Shown piece by piece: positions 9,151 through 55,347 of a stretch of DNA of 64,000 bases. This DNA is from Brachynemurus nebulosus (lineage: Eukaryota; Arthropoda; Insecta; Neuroptera; Myrmeleontidae), in assembly GCA_035578155.1 (NCBI GenBank), contig JAPWDM010000005.1:20954877-21018876 (forward strand), read 5' to 3'. Both the position numbers and the translations under genes were made by a program. Each line of letters begins with the position of its first letter. Positions within the stretch are counted from its first letter, which is position 1. The notes below the pieces were generated by a model. The model worked only from the letters and a program-made list of their open reading frames with translations, did not search any database and was not told the origin of the DNA.

Positions 9151-12100
9151 AATATTTTAACTACCATTTAACTTTTAAATTAGGCTGAGAGTAATTTACT
9201 GGTGTAAAGAAATTATGTAAAAAAATATTATTTTACGTGATGTTAATAATTTAGAAATTTTATTTACAATTTCTAATTCAATAATTAAGTTCGCATTGAA
9301 GCATTTACTGATTTCAATAGAGCAATTTTAAAAAAGGATTAATGTTGAGAGATAAAAAAGGTCGTAATTCATAGTGGAATTGGGTTGGCCGTATATTGCG
9401 GCGCCTAATTCAGTTATAGTTCATGTTCGATATTTTAAATGAGGCTAATTTAAATTGTTGTGACAATTATGTCCTAGGAGATATCTAGTAATCAAGAAGT
9501 TTTTTAAAAAGTGATACAAGCCACGTCTTGTTTAGACAGACTGTATTTTCTGAAAATGAAATCAGTAAATTTAAACTCTTGTATCCAAACTATAAAATAA
9601 AAGTGTAAATTTTTGAAATGAAGGCTTCGACCCGTACTACTATCCGATAATACTTATTTGATTTTTTAAAATAAGATTAAAATAAATATAGTGTACAAAA
9701 ATTTTTTATATTTTGTAAAGGGTAAGTACTAACTTGAAGTATTTTTAATGATCATATAGGATCAGTATCTCATGACTTTTTGACATTACACCAGACTGGA
9801 GGCAGTAACATTATTGACTTAATTTTAATTTATGACAAGTGCCAAAAATATAGCCAGTTTTAAAGTACGTCGAAAAATCTTGTAAAATTTGTGTATTATA
9901 TAGAAATACATGAATGTGTTGGGAAACCATTTTTTAATTTTTATTTATTTAATAAAATGTACTTACCTTTTACGAATGGCATCTTTCCATATTAAAATTT
10001 ATAAGATGCAGTTTTAATATAAATTGCACCGTTAGTTATTGTTTAAATTTTTTTTTTTTTAAATAATTTTGTTTTTGTTTATCAAAAAACTATTTAAAAA
10101 TAAGTTGTATATTTTGTATTGTATGTATTTTAATTAATAAAAATATGTAATCAAAACCTGTTTTATAAAAAATAATACATAGTATGTGATTAAAAATAGT
10201 TTTTCTTTTTTTTTTTTTAAATGAAAAAATGACAATTGATAATTTGTTTATTGTTATCCCGTCCATTATTGTATTTAATTTTATTTTTTTGTATAACGCT
10301 TTTCAATTTTGTGTTTGCTTGAAAATGTAAAATTAATTTTTTAATAAATTTTATTTTTGAAACCGCTGTTGTTATTCAAAACTTCTCGCCTTTCTGTTAT
10401 GCACGTTGTTGATTTTTTTTTAGAAATACAGGTGGGATGGGCGTGGTCATCATAACTGTCCGTATTTTACATAGAAAGACAACCCGGGATTTGTATGGTT
10501 AAAAAAATAAATATCATTTAATACAGAATAAAGTTTATTAATGTAAAATTTTTTAGATAATTATATACAAAATATAGATGCGCTTGGATTTTGCTATGAT
10601 GTACGTACAGCACAGCCTAATTCTATGCAAAATGTGGCAGTTGATCTTCGCAAATCACTTCCGGTTTACAATAATGTTACCCGAACGTAATGCTGCAATA
10701 GCAAATTTTAATACATTTTTAAGTTTTCTTCAATAGTTAAATGGTTAAATTGTTAACACATCTAAAGATACAAGAAAGTTAGGTGAAAATTAAAAGAATA
10801 CATAAAAATTTTTCAAAATTAAAAATGAAAAAAATTGAAAAAAATAATTCAAATACACTCCTTTCAGTCTTTTATTCATATACATGAACATATTTTATTT
10901 AAAACATTTTTATTTTTATAAATACAGCACTATTCATTTATATATTTATTTATATATATATATACTTTATTTTTTTATTTTTGTTAATTAAGCAAACTTA
11001 ATTTAGAAAAATTATCTATCCGTATAAATATAATACAAAATAATAATTAAATTATTATTGTTAATTTAGTAAAACTTTAGTCAGTTTAACATTTTTTCCA
11101 TAATTATAAGGTTGCAATCTTGCATTATAACGTTTTTAACAAATAGATTCCATCTTTTAAAAAAATATTTACAATAAATCATACATATAAACAATTTTCT
11201 ATGATCTATGAGATACAAAAACGATTTTCTAAATGGGGATTTTACAGTCCTATGGTTCGAGACAAAAACTGGCACTAAAACTGAAAAGTATATAAAGACA
11301 AACACTTTTTTTTAAGTACTTTACTAAAACATCAATTTTAAATGGTACCAATAAAGCAATTTTCAATTTTAGCGCCTGTCAAGAAATCAAATTTTATTAC
11401 AATTTATATTTTCAAATTAAAATAGGAAACGAAGTTTGTTGATTTTGGAAATTATTCTTTAGAATTTTATGTGAAACATAACCTATCTAAACTGAAAAAA
11501 TAATTTCCAAAACTAAAGCCGAAAATTTTGTATCACAATTAATATTCCACATATAAAGTACATAATTTATTTGGTTCTTTTTTCAACATAACAAATGGCC
11601 TAATAAGTTGACGGAAACGTATTTTATTTTTTTGATTATAGCACAATTAGACGTAATGCCTACCAAATAACCCTGTTTTCTTATAATTTAAAGAAAATCC
11701 GATAATTATAAGATTATAACTTAATTTCTGAATTTTAATTGATATAAAAAGCTTAATACTGTTAGAGAAGATATCAAAAAAGGGATATTGAGAGGCTATA
11801 AAGCAACAATATCTCTCAATAGCGAAACATATTCTAATCTTACTTCACAAATGGCAGATAAACGTTTCATAATTAATATGTAAGATATTTATTTTTCTTA
11901 AATCTAAAAAAAATTATTAAATTTCTTTACACATACAATTAAATATCACTGAATAAGAATTATACTTATTTTTTATCACAATGGAAGAGGGCAAAGTAAA
12001 TTTTTAAAGATTTTTTTAAACATATATTTTACTAGGCCTAAATTCACTATATATTTTTGAACGATTTTTTCCACTTTGTTGCTAAATTTGGAAATGTTCC

Positions 12101-13709
12101 AAATGTCTATACAAAAAGTTTGGATGAGATTCTCTCTACGATTTTGTAAAATATTTTAAAGCATGCAAAAATTTATTTTGGAATGTTTTGTTTACAGACA
12201 AAATCTACATTCAGACATTTTTTAAATTTTAGCTTACATTATTTTGTTTTATTCATTATGAATATATAAAATTAGATTTTAAATTTCATTAAGTATACGT
12301 TAAATTAGCTATATACCAATATTTTTAAACATGTTACGACATTTTCTAGATATTTCTACTCTTCTAGCTACTTGATAAATTCAGACAACTGATTCAATTA
12401 ATACTGAGATGGATTATAAATATTATGCACGGTCGTAGATCAAGTCATTCTGATGGTATAGGGATATGTAAAAATTTGATGGCACATTAACTTTTATACA
12501 TATTATTTTATATTACACATTTTCGGGACTAAGTCACCATCTTACATTTATATTCCAATGTTTCAAATGGACCTATAAAATCATTTTTCAATTCTTAAAC
12601 TAACTGGGGTATTCACTATTTTATTGGGTACTTAGCCTTTCAGAGAGTAAATTTTGGTTTTCTGAAAAAATTACATAAGAGCCTTAATATTTATTTTATG
12701 TTCAAAAAGGAAAATAATTGTAGCCAATTTAATGCCTAAAATTCTAATTCGAAAATTTGGACCATTTTAATTGACAAGAATATGTTGTTTTAATAAATTT
12801 ATTTTGAGGAAAAATATTCAAAATTACGCATTGATATGTTCCACTACGCATGTCTGCGCAGAGGAACGTGTCAAACAGCGAATCAAAAATTATCATGATC
12901 CAAATAAATAAGTTAATAAATAACTAAATGTTAATATTGTTACACTCACCTGCTTTAAACAATTACAACAAAAAGACATAAAATTATTAGTTTGACAATT
13001 AGTAACAAATTTGACTCAGAAAATGTTAATTGAGTTAACAAATCAATAATAATTATAGGTTATGTATTAATGCTAATGTTTTAATTGAATACTGGACATG
13101 TTTCTTCATGTTACAGTTTTAGTATTTTTACAAAAATGTTTATAAGGGTCAGATTAAATTAAATTAGTGATAAGCCCACTTCCACACATATTCAAAATTT
13201 TCATAAAGAAAAAATACTTTACAATATTTTTATTATTATTCTAATAAATTAAAAAGAAAAAACCGATACGATTTGAGATCATTGAATATTTTTCTAAACA
13301 GAAAAATTTGAAGGTGTGTGGACTGGTCCTCGATAGAATCACATGCTTGCCCCATTCTCTGCGATTATAAAATATGATATTAGTAGCATACCTTTTCATA
13401 AATAGGAATTTCGATAATTTTCGTTTTTAATATACTCCGTGGTTGATACACTTTTACTCTGTCTTCCTGTAAAATTAAAGTATTTTTGACCCTTATTAAC
13501 ATTTTGCAAAATGAAATTTAATCTTAAAACAGCCCATCAAGGGCTGTCGTATAGTATGTTCAAGGATGAAATCAGAAGTAAGCTTTAAAAACTGTATTAT
13601 TCAAAATGGCTGAAAGCCTTAAAATGGTGCAGATGACAGTTATAATTAATAATACAGTTAAATACCGTTGATTTCATCTTAAGAATCCTGTTCAAATTCT
13701 TTTAATACT

Positions 13710-13715
13710 TTTATT
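13710..13715 (-). terminator. Candidate polyadenylation signal of Dyrk2
   Basis: AATAAA on the minus strand, about 160 bases beyond the stop codon of the kinase gene, a normal distance for a short 3' UTR. Chance matches are common in DNA this A/T-rich. Confidence 0.35.
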
Positions 13716-13872
13716 ATTTTTAAAGACACAGTGAGAAAGATTTTTTGGGCGCGTTTTTAAAAATAATAAAAACAAGACATTAAAAGCATTTTGGTATAAA
13801 ACGTGTAATTATTACGAAGTGCTTCAAAAATTTAGTGGTGAAAAAGTGGAGAGTTTAGTGTTCAGTATTGTT

Positions 13873-46852
<32,980 letters not shown>

Positions 46853-47391
46853 ATAATCGTAGAGGACATGTGCCCCTTTCACAAATGTACACTTAAAACA
46901 ATAAGCCACCGTAATTCAAAACACTTGTCACGGATCAAAAACAAAAAGAACGCACACAATGTGAACGCCTTGGACCCGACTACGAGATTACCGCGAGTCA
47001 ACAACGAAACGCACAATTCAATAATTATATTGTTGTTGTAGCTGATTGCATGCTGTTGTTGTCATGCTTGTTGTTGGCGTGTTGCGTGACGATTGCGTGA
47101 CAAGAAAGCAACATTGTTTGTTGTAGCTGTTTAAAACCATTTCATTACACAACAATACTTTCGAGGATTTATTTTGTGTGTTTATTCGAGGTTCTTCGAC
47201 AGAGTGTGTACCTACGATGTATAGTGCATTCGAAGGATCGTATGCCGATGGATGTGATGTCTGTAACGGGATAATAGGGACTCGAACTCGAATTTTGTGT
47301 TGTTGTAGAAAAACGGCCCGCCTACGATCGATATGTATTGAATTGTGCGCATGATTCAACAAAATTTTATACACGGGTATATGTGCGGTTA
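46853..47391 (-). promoter_or_regulatory. Likely 5' UTR and promoter region of Dyrk2
   Basis: G/C-richer than the flanks, with CAA/GTT-rich stretches near 47025-47090 and no transposon traces until 47392. No TATA box or initiator was identified. The minus ORF at 47018-47374 has no recognised motif and probably is untranslated leader. Confidence 0.3.
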
Positions 47392-48462
47392 CAGTGGATT
47401 TCGATTATAATGACAATGAAGGGATTACCACATGTATACTAGTGATATCGGATAATTAATCGATTAATCGGTTTAGTCGACTAATTCTATTTACATTTAG
47501 TCATTTTTTAGTCGACTATTTTACCTTCGATTAAATGACTAAAATGATCAACTTTCTTTAACTGACTAAAATTAACTAATTTATTAAATTTTCTTGTATT
47601 TATTTTTTGGACTGCAAAAAATGAAAACTAAAAAAATTATTTATTTGTATGATTTTTCACTAATTAGCACATTGTGGTATGTAATATCTTTCTTTTTATT
47701 AAAAAATATACTAAAAGTAAATAATTAAATTCAAAAGAAAACATAGTTTTTGAAAGAGCTCATAGGTTACTCTATTCAGGAATTTGAATAAAAATTTAGT
47801 CGATTAATCGACTACTCAATGCTCGATATTTTCGACTAATGACTAATTTTGTCTGAAAAACAACTTTAGTCGATTAGTCGACTAACTGCTCCACGGCTCG
47901 ACATCACTAATGTATACAACATATTTACCTAATATATTATGTTGAAAGTCATTGATTAAAAGAAAATTAAATATTTCCTTACTTGTGCAGACAGGACTTT
48001 ATTGAACGAGTCGCAGTTATGATGGACGTGCGAAGTCAATAATGAAATGTGGAAAACAAATAATAATAAATTATTTTCAAACCGAGTTCAAGGTTAAATG
48101 CTATCAGAATATTGACTTTGAAATAATACAAATACAAAATATATCTGATATAGTGATATCAATTAAATGCGTATTAAATCAAATTTCAATAAATTGTTTT
48201 AATTGATAGGTAATGATAATGAAAGTAAAATATGTTATTTTCATCTAATTTTTAGTGAATAGAAATATTAATTTAATTAAAAGAATGCTTTTATTATGTA
48301 GAATGTATATTTATTTTTATTATAATTGAAGAAAAAACTCATTAAATATGAGATTTCTCGTTTTCAAACATTTACATGCTGCTGCATCCTTTAGGGATAA
48401 ATTTTTTTGGACTATAACGGGAGAGTCGTTATATTCGAGGACATGATAAACGAAATCCACTG
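47392..48462. mobile_element. pogo/Tigger-like MITE split by a hAT insertion
   Basis: The ends CAGTGGATTTCGATTATAA and, inverted, CAGTGGATTTCGTTTATCA are bordered by TA on both sides (47390-47391, 48463-48464). CAGTNGA..TCGATTAT ends and a TA target are typical of pogo/Tigger elements. Without the nested hAT, about 593 bases remain, with no transposase. Confidence 0.72.
47440..47909. mobile_element. Non-autonomous hAT element rich in TAGTCGA motifs
   Basis: The 470-base element begins TAGTGATATCG and ends CGACATCACTA. Identical 8-base flanks ATGTATAC lie at 47432-47439 and 47910-47917. Both subterminal zones contain repeated TTAGTCGAC / TCGATTAATCG motifs in both orientations. It has no coding sequence. 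Confidence 0.85.
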
Positions 48463-49108
48463 TATGCCAAGGGAGAGATAAACGGGTATACATATAATTT
48501 TGTTTAAATATTTGAAAACGTCATTTTTTTGCGATAAATGAGTAGTCACCATGGGGATTTCTCTTTTTGTTTTTGTTATCAATTTTAATGAGACAACTCA
48601 CATTGTTGGAGATTTTATTTCATGTTTTTAACAGTTTTTTGTGATTTTTGCATACGTATAAGTTTTCCCGTTGAAAAATATGTCAGACGTATCAAGTAGT
48701 AAAAACTATGATTCCAAATAAACAGTTTTGAGCTAACTAAATCAACATAAACAATAGTGACAGACTCAATAAAATGTTATCGTCAGTGAAAGACGTCGTA
48801 TTCTTCAAATAATATTATAAAATGATGGGTCGTGCTTATCAGACACTCTAAAATAAAAATTACAAATTTAATAAATGTATATTATGGTCGACGCTAAATA
48901 TTTACATATGTAAGCTCACTGTAGACACAACAGTCCCGAATGATATACACAAAAAAGCTTGACCAAGTTTTAATTATCGCACTAATTATAACGAACTCGT
49001 AAAAAGCTCCATTTTATATGGTTGTTGAGGCAGGGGAGAGTACATCGTTTTTGTTTGTGTGTTCCTAAAAAATAAACAAACAGGATGTTTGTGTGCCTAT
49101 GTCATTGT

Positions 49109-49574
49109 CAGTGGTATTCAACCTTTTTCACTGTGATTTGGTCATCTACCTAAATCATAGAATCGAGCAACTTGACACTTCACTGTCTACACGTCTACGC
49201 AGTAAATTTCCCCAGGGGGCGGCTATTTTTAAATAAAAAGAATTAAATAAAAAATTTTTATATAAGACAAAATAATTCAACATGTGCGAATATACATATC
49301 TGAAAAAAATAACCCCAATAATAATACAATTAAATACCTGTTATCCGTTTATAACGTTACTGGCCAATACCCGTCCATGACCAGGTTGTTCTGACTATTG
49401 CTAAAACTGTTGTTTTTAAAAAACTAAAAAAATTTTTGCTTCTTTAAAAATTTTTTCAAAGAATTTTTAAGCATAACTGGAAATTTAAATTGTGATTACT
49501 ATATTAATTTGTCTCTGAAGGGGACAAGAGATCGACCAAAACTTGCTCTGTGATCGACGGTTTGAATATCACTG
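49109..49574. mobile_element. hAT MITE with CAGTGGTATTCAACC end
   Basis: The left end CAGTGGTATTCAACC and the right end, inverted, CAGTGATATTCAAACC are of the widespread hAT type CAGTGGTTCTCAACC. Flanks GTCATTGT and GTCTGTGT match at 6 of 8 positions. It has no coding sequence. Confidence 0.65.
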
Positions 49575-50172
49575 GTCTGTGTAAATATACATATGAACTA
49601 GTGACTAAGTTGAAGCACTGTGCTCTAATTAATGCATATGTACATATAAACAGAGTATATTAAAGTAATACATAGTACAATGTTCAATGAACAGCCCAAT
49701 AAACGAATTTGAGTATTTTGAGTGGAAACTTTTTGATGGACTTAACCCATTATAATCCTACGTACGATTAATCATATGAAGGCTTAACGATATACAGACA
49801 CGCTAATTTTTAATTAATGTATGGTCCATTTCACTTAAATTTAACGATGATTCATCGATTATGAATTTAAAGAATTTCCGTTTTCTTGGCTTTATGTCTT
49901 TCATTATTGCACTTGCGTAAATTTTCAATTTGCAGTTTGTTTTTAGAAAAGAATACAAGATTGGTTTGTTTCGAATAAAAGAATTATTTAATTCTTTAAA
50001 AATGACTCATGCTCAATGGTATTTGAAATTGGGTATATCAAATTTGAGTTAATATTCCGCCGTGGCCGTTTGCAGTCATTTCATCCGATGTGAGTAGAAT
50101 ACGAGAAGAAGTAAATGGGTAATGCCTTCTTTTGATTTCTAAGGCTCGATCCACATTAACTCTCCGCTCTCG

Positions 50173-50317
50173 GTACGATATCGCTCCGCTCCCGATTCGA
50201 TAAAATATTCTTACACAAGAAACAATAACGGGCCGATATTGGAGCGATGATGTGAATACACTCATTGTTTCTTGTGTAAGAATATTTTATCAAATCGAAA
50301 CCGGAGCAATATCGTAC
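50173..50317. mobile_element. Fold-back MITE with 56-base arms
   Basis: The left arm from GTACGATATCGCTCCG through TAAAATATTCTTACACAAG is mirrored on the right with few mismatches around a loop of about 30 bases. The left arm seems to continue outward in GCTCGATCCACATTAACTC, so the original element may have been larger. No target duplication was established. Confidence 0.6.
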
Positions 50318-52157
50318 ATGGAACACTATTCGATTAATTATTTATTATAAACAGTATTTTATTTTCTGAATTAAATCAGTGTGTACTATTAAACGTTTAT
50401 AGTAATTGTTGAAAAGCGGAAACAATGAACGATGAAAGTGATGGCGGTAGCGCCGGCAAACGAGTTTTTATTTAAATGTTAAACTGGAAGCGCTGGAAAA
50501 AATAAATGACAAGATAAGTTGTTTTAAAGAATTGATTTTGACAGAACTGATTTATAACAATGGTGTAAATAAAATTAATGTTTTCAAAAATTATATCATT
50601 TTAACCATTCTGATTTCGGTCACTGATCGTACTGGGTTTTATTATATTATACGGATTTTATCTCTATGTAACTTAAGTATATATACTATACTTAAATGTA
50701 TACTTAGTATATGCATAGTTTCATTAGAAGATACACTGGTTAGTTTAGAAATAGATGGCCATTTAAGATGTTTCGAATACTTCAGTAAAGTATGCATTAT
50801 TATAAATAATAAATACACTATTATAATATAGTCACGTCTGAACTAAAACGTCTAAAACACATATGGTGTATCATCGGGGGAAAAATTAAGTTTAATATTT
50901 CAACGGAGAAAATTAAAAATTTATAATAATTACAACAAGTTCTGTTTATTAAAACTTCTAAACTAGACGACAGACTTACCAAATGCATAAGAATTTCGTG
51001 GTTTTGACTACAGAATCCTAAAAAAATACTTTGTATTGATCACTATTCAATTGCTCAATACATACTTTTTTAAACCCTTTAGGACTAATGACGAGCTCAG
51101 CTGGTCATACTAATTTTTAGAAAAAATTCAACTGACGAGTGTGCACTGTCTTATATGGATAACTGGAGGCTGTATAGTAAAGAGCGGTAATACTGTAAAT
51201 AAATTAAACAAAATGTACCAAACTTGCAATTATACTTATCAAGATATTAAATTTGTTATCTAAAAAATTGGAATATATGGCGGTACTAAAGGGATTAATA
51301 GAGTAACATCAAACTCACGTTGGTTAAAAATGTTAAACTTAATTTTGTTTTAGAATGTACAATCATGTAAACATATTTTGTAATAATGTAACACTATAGA
51401 CAATAATTAATTCATTGTTGGCGCTAATATGTAAATTATGACGTCATTGCATTACAAAATAGTAATTAGCCACTATAATAACTATACTCATACGTCATCA
51501 CATTAATCATGATTTATGGATCGAAACGTTAGTACCATTTACGGAATAAATATAACTTGAAATTGGGTTACATGTAACCCAAAACGATTTATCAGCACCA
51601 TCTGAATTATTAATTTTTTATTTCAGTGAAAAAAACGGAACGCATATGAAAACGATCAATTTCCATTTGTTTTTGTCTCATAAATTTTTCTTTTGTTGAC
51701 AATTTCTCCACTTTTCACGCATTGTGTTTTTTCCGTTATCTATATTGTGCGATCGTGCCGTGAAAAATGAATTTAAAAAATTTATATCATATTCTTATAA
51801 TTTTATAAAATCAGTCACATATTATGGATACCATAACATAACATCAGTATGTATTTTAACTTCGACAGAGTTCAAGGCCGTTAAAGTAACGCAGTCATGG
51901 TAATTTTAATGTTTGTATAATTTTTACAAGGTCACAAAATCGTAGTAAACGTATTTATAATGACAGATATAGTCATTAACTAACTTATATAAAGGAATTG
52001 TTAAATAAATACTAATATGTACTAATCGGTGTTTGAGTGAGGAGGTTAATTTCAAAAATTCGTTTGACGCTATATCATGTCGAAAACACACACTTTTTGA
52101 AGTGAAGAGGACATATTTTTTTCGTGGGTAGTATAAGCTCAGGTTGAAAATCGAGTA

Positions 52158-52594
52158 CAGTTGATCCTTTTTTTGTACGGTGGATATTAGGGTATAAAAA
52201 AAGTTCCATCCAAAAAACATAACTCAAAACGCTCAAAATTTAGAAATTTCCTTAGAAGTTGCTTCTATAAACAAGATAAAGTGTTAATTTACACGAAGAA
52301 ACATTTTATTTCAATTTTATAATATTATGAAAATTTTGAAAAATACATCTGTAAAAAAATTAAATGATGCAATAACTTATGTTCTTATGCAATGTATTGA
52401 TTATATGCTTAAAAGCCGTTAAAAAGTATTTTTATCAACGAAAGTTATTATAGTAAATGTAATCAAAGAAAGTTATTATAGTTTCTTACTGTCTCTTGAT
52501 TTTGATTTATATTATGCATTTTAATGGCCATTTTTTTAAAAACCGCATAAAAAAATCGCACAAAAAAGGACCGCATAAAAAAAAGATTCAACTG
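52158..52594. mobile_element. pogo/Tigger-like MITE with GCATAAAAAAA repeats
   Basis: The ends CAGTTGATCCTTTTTTTGTA and, inverted, CAGTTGAATCTTTTTTTTAT are flanked by TA on both sides. Inside the right end ACCGCATAAAAAA-like units recur three times. It has no transposase. Confidence 0.65.
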
Positions 52595-52777
52595 TATAAT
52601 CGAAATGAAAATAATATTACTGAAAAATGGAAATGTCAGATTTAAATTTTTCTTAGAATTGGGTAATGAAAAATTACATATTGTGAATAAAAAGAAAAAG
52701 TATATTTTGTTCTTTTATTACAATTCTACTCAATTTCTCCATTATTGTGACACTTAAATTAAAATTTATATAACGTA

Positions 52778-53007
52778 AAAGCCCCCATTATGGAACGGTA
52801 TCTAGTACTGGAACAGTTTTGACATTTACATATTTATTTCTTTAATTAAGTAAGGAAACATTAAATGCGAAGTGAATTTAAATTGAAAAACAATCATTTT
52901 ATTAATAATAATTTTTGTTATCGGATGTTTCTTTCAGAAATAACTTCATTAATATGTAAATGTCAAAACTGTTCCAGTATTAGATACCGTTCCATAATGG
53001 GGGCTTT
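52778..53007. mobile_element. Long-TIR MITE, TA flanked
   Basis: Two arms of about 57 bases (AAAGCCCCCATTATGGAACG ..) are almost perfect inverses around a 115-base centre. TA lies at 52776-52777 and 53008-53009. The arms include GTACTGGAACAGTTTTGACA. A mariner-type MITE is the likely class. Confidence 0.75.
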
Positions 53008-53009
53008 TA

Positions 53010-53946
53010 CCTATCTATCTAAAAAAAATTTAAAGCGAAATTTATATTAACTTATTTTTTATCTTCGAAGACATGTCAGTTATAAACATTTTTCGAAAAT
53101 TAGGATGTTTTACCAGTTTAATCAACACAAAGCTATGTATGCAACTCATACATAAAGGATTTATATGTTAAAATGACTATTTTGTTGATTTTTCTTGCTT
53201 ATCCATAATCATGACTCGTTTCTAGAAAGTCCTATATTCAGAAAAATTTTCTTGAAAACAATGGAGAACATTTCTGTTTTATTCCCTTGTTATCTTACAT
53301 ACTGTATTACTCTCTGTTTTAATAATAATAGTTAATTATTTGTATTAACCAAAAGTTTCCTTACTACCTAGTTAGGATTTTTCTACATTTGTATGACATA
53401 AATAAATATAACTTGAAGAAAATTTTTTACCGAAACAATAAGCAACCTTGTTGTTTCAATTATGGAAAAAACAATATTCTATTATCAGTTTTTAATTGAA
53501 AATTTCAAAAAGTTTTCAAGTTAATTAATCAAATCTTTTAAAATGAATTTTGCCCTTCACCGCGCTTCCACTGTAATATCCTTAACAGCTATTTCCGTCT
53601 ACGTGTTAATCTTAAATCAAACAACTTGAGCAATTTTTGAACTAAAAATTATTCGACGAACAAATTTTAAGCATCCATCACCTAAATCAGTGTTTGCAAA
53701 ACTTTTCTCGTCGGAAAACTTTTAAGGAACACTAGTAAGGAGTAAATCTGGGTTTTTACTAAATTTGTTATGCGCACGATTTAAACTAATTTGTTTTATA
53801 ATAATAATGGGGTATTTTTTATTCGTTTTTGAAATTTGTTTTAAATAATGTTAAAATCTCCAGGGGTGGATCTAGCTCTCAGATCAGAAGATGGTCATAT
53901 TTTTTTTAAAAGGCTTCGTAATTCACTTTTTGATATTATCTATATA
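53010..53946. other. Noncoding stretch, nothing recognised
   Basis: A/T-rich DNA between two TA-flanked elements, with no conserved ORF, repeat or RNA gene seen. Confidence 0.5.
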
Positions 53947-54768
53947 GAGGAGATCCTTGTACCTTGGGACACCTTGTACCTCGGGACAAGCCCATTATTT
54001 GAGAACCAATGTATTGTAAAATGATTGGTGGTGACATTTAATGAGTATTTAACACAAATACTCAAAACACACGCAGTAAAGTCGGCCATTTTGACTCGTT
54101 TCTTCTATGTGCAATATTGTGAGATTCTTGCAGTTTTTTTTGTTTTGTAATCCATATAAATCCTCATTTTACTCAAAGTATTTTGAGGTGAGTAAATGAT
54201 TAAAGATACAAATAGTTATTATACACATTCGTAACTACTTATTTTGACGTATATCACTGGAGTTCCCTAATTGAAAAATATAACCACACTTTATTGTATG
54301 CAATTGAAATTTGTACCTTGGGATATTATCTATATCTAGATGCCGCGGAGTAAGGACAAAGTCACCCGGCCAAAGCTCAATGAAGAAAACGTCAAAAATG
54401 ACATTAAAATGGCCATTTTTCCTATAATAAAAATTATTGCAAGTAAAACCAAACAATATTTATTGCTCTTAAAGAAAATAGTATATATATTTTGCTTTCA
54501 GGGCTTAAAATGTCTTGCATAGTTTGTTCCAAGGTACAACCATTGATATCCCAGGGTACAAGCTGTGATTGTACCTGGGACAAATATTCTCGATTATTCA
54601 ATTTAAATTTTCGCAAAAATGAAACACAATATCGTGATATATTGTATCATAATACTTTTAAGATGTTATTGTGTGCTTACAGAATTTTCAATTTTCGAAG
54701 TCATACATCAATTTTTCTCAAGTTATGAAGTTTTAAACGAAAGTGTGCCATGGTATAAGGATCTCCCC
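53947..54768 (+). mobile_element. TIR element with repeated TTGTACCTTGGGACA motif
   Basis: The ends GAGGAGATCCTTGTACC and, inverted, GGGGAGATCCTTATACC are bordered by TA on both sides. The motif TTGTACCTYGGGACA occurs at the end and at 53975, 54311, 54526 (inverted), 54547 (inverted) and 54567. A 60-codon ORF at 54340-54522 starts MPRSKDKVTRPKLNEENVKN, which resembles the start of pogo-type transposases (MPR.. then basic, then a helix), but the rest does not follow. It is a deleted pogo/mariner relative. Confidence 0.65.
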
Positions 54769-54859
54769 TATGTATCTAAACTATTATTAAATCTGTGTGA
54801 ACTATTGAGTTTTGCTAACAAAATAGCGAAATTTCTTTTCGAAATTTGACCGATTTGAC

Positions 54860-55170
54860 AAGTCTCTTTTCTAGTACGCCTACGTACTTAATTTCGATAA
54901 AAGTAAAAAGAACGCCTTCTAAAACCTATAATTCGCTTTCAGTTTCACCGTTTTATTATTTTATTTGCGGTTTTTACAGCACTAAATTTTTTTAGTAAAT
55001 TTGGTGACGTCACCAAATTAAAAATTCCTTTTTTGTCAAATCAATCTTTATTGGTGTGATGTGAATTAGGGTGATTGGTTGTAGAATTGGGGTAATATAG
55101 GTGTGAACAGAATGATGAAGCTCCTTTTAAAAGTATAACTGATTCAATGGAAACCTTTCCCCCAGAAGTC
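54860..55170 (+). repeat. TGACGTCA dispersed family, copy 4
   Basis: The same block order as 18870-19190: CTAGTACGCC, AAAAGTAAAAAGAACGCC, CTATAATTCGCTTTCAG, TTATTTGCGGTT, CAGCACTAAA, TTGGTGACGTCACCAAATTA, CAAATCAATCTTTATTGG, GGGTGATTGGTTG. Confidence 0.6.
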
Positions 55171-55311
55171 CCGCATGCTTAATTTGCTCATTCTACTATT
55201 TTATGACCTTATCAAATAAGTCACGATTAAATTTAAATTTGAATTTGAATCTTCGTTCAGGGGAGATTATAATCCCTGTATCCACGCTTGCCAACTTCAA
55301 TCTCATAGTTT

Positions 55312-55347
55312 TTTTCGCGGAACACAGTTTGGGAAACGCTGACCTAG
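55312..55347 (-). mobile_element. Solo hAT-type end
   Basis: On the minus strand CTAGGTCAGCGTTTCCC then AAACTGTGTTCCGCG, a type of hAT terminus I recognise from many insect genomes. No partner end or target duplication was found, so it may be a truncated relic. Confidence 0.35.

Larger units (their letters stand above)
8772..13872. other. Convergent intergenic region between vari and Dyrk2
   Basis: About 5.1 kb of A/T-rich DNA with no conserved ORF, between two genes transcribed towards each other. A segment at 9048-9150 is repeated in degenerate form at 17996-18070. A TTTATT at 13710-13715 reads as AATAAA on the minus strand and may end the kinase transcript. Confidence 0.6.
48465..52157. 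other. Upstream noncoding region with two MITEs
   Basis: Holds a hAT MITE (49109-49574) and a fold-back element (50173-50317). In the rest (48465-49100, 49583-50172, 50318-52157) I see only A/T-rich DNA and short chance ORFs. Confidence 0.6.

Noticed and set aside
47018..47374. 118-codon minus-strand ORF upstream of Dyrk2
   Set aside because: No recognised motif. It lies where the 5' UTR or promoter of the kinase is expected, and CAA-rich leader DNA can stay open by chance.
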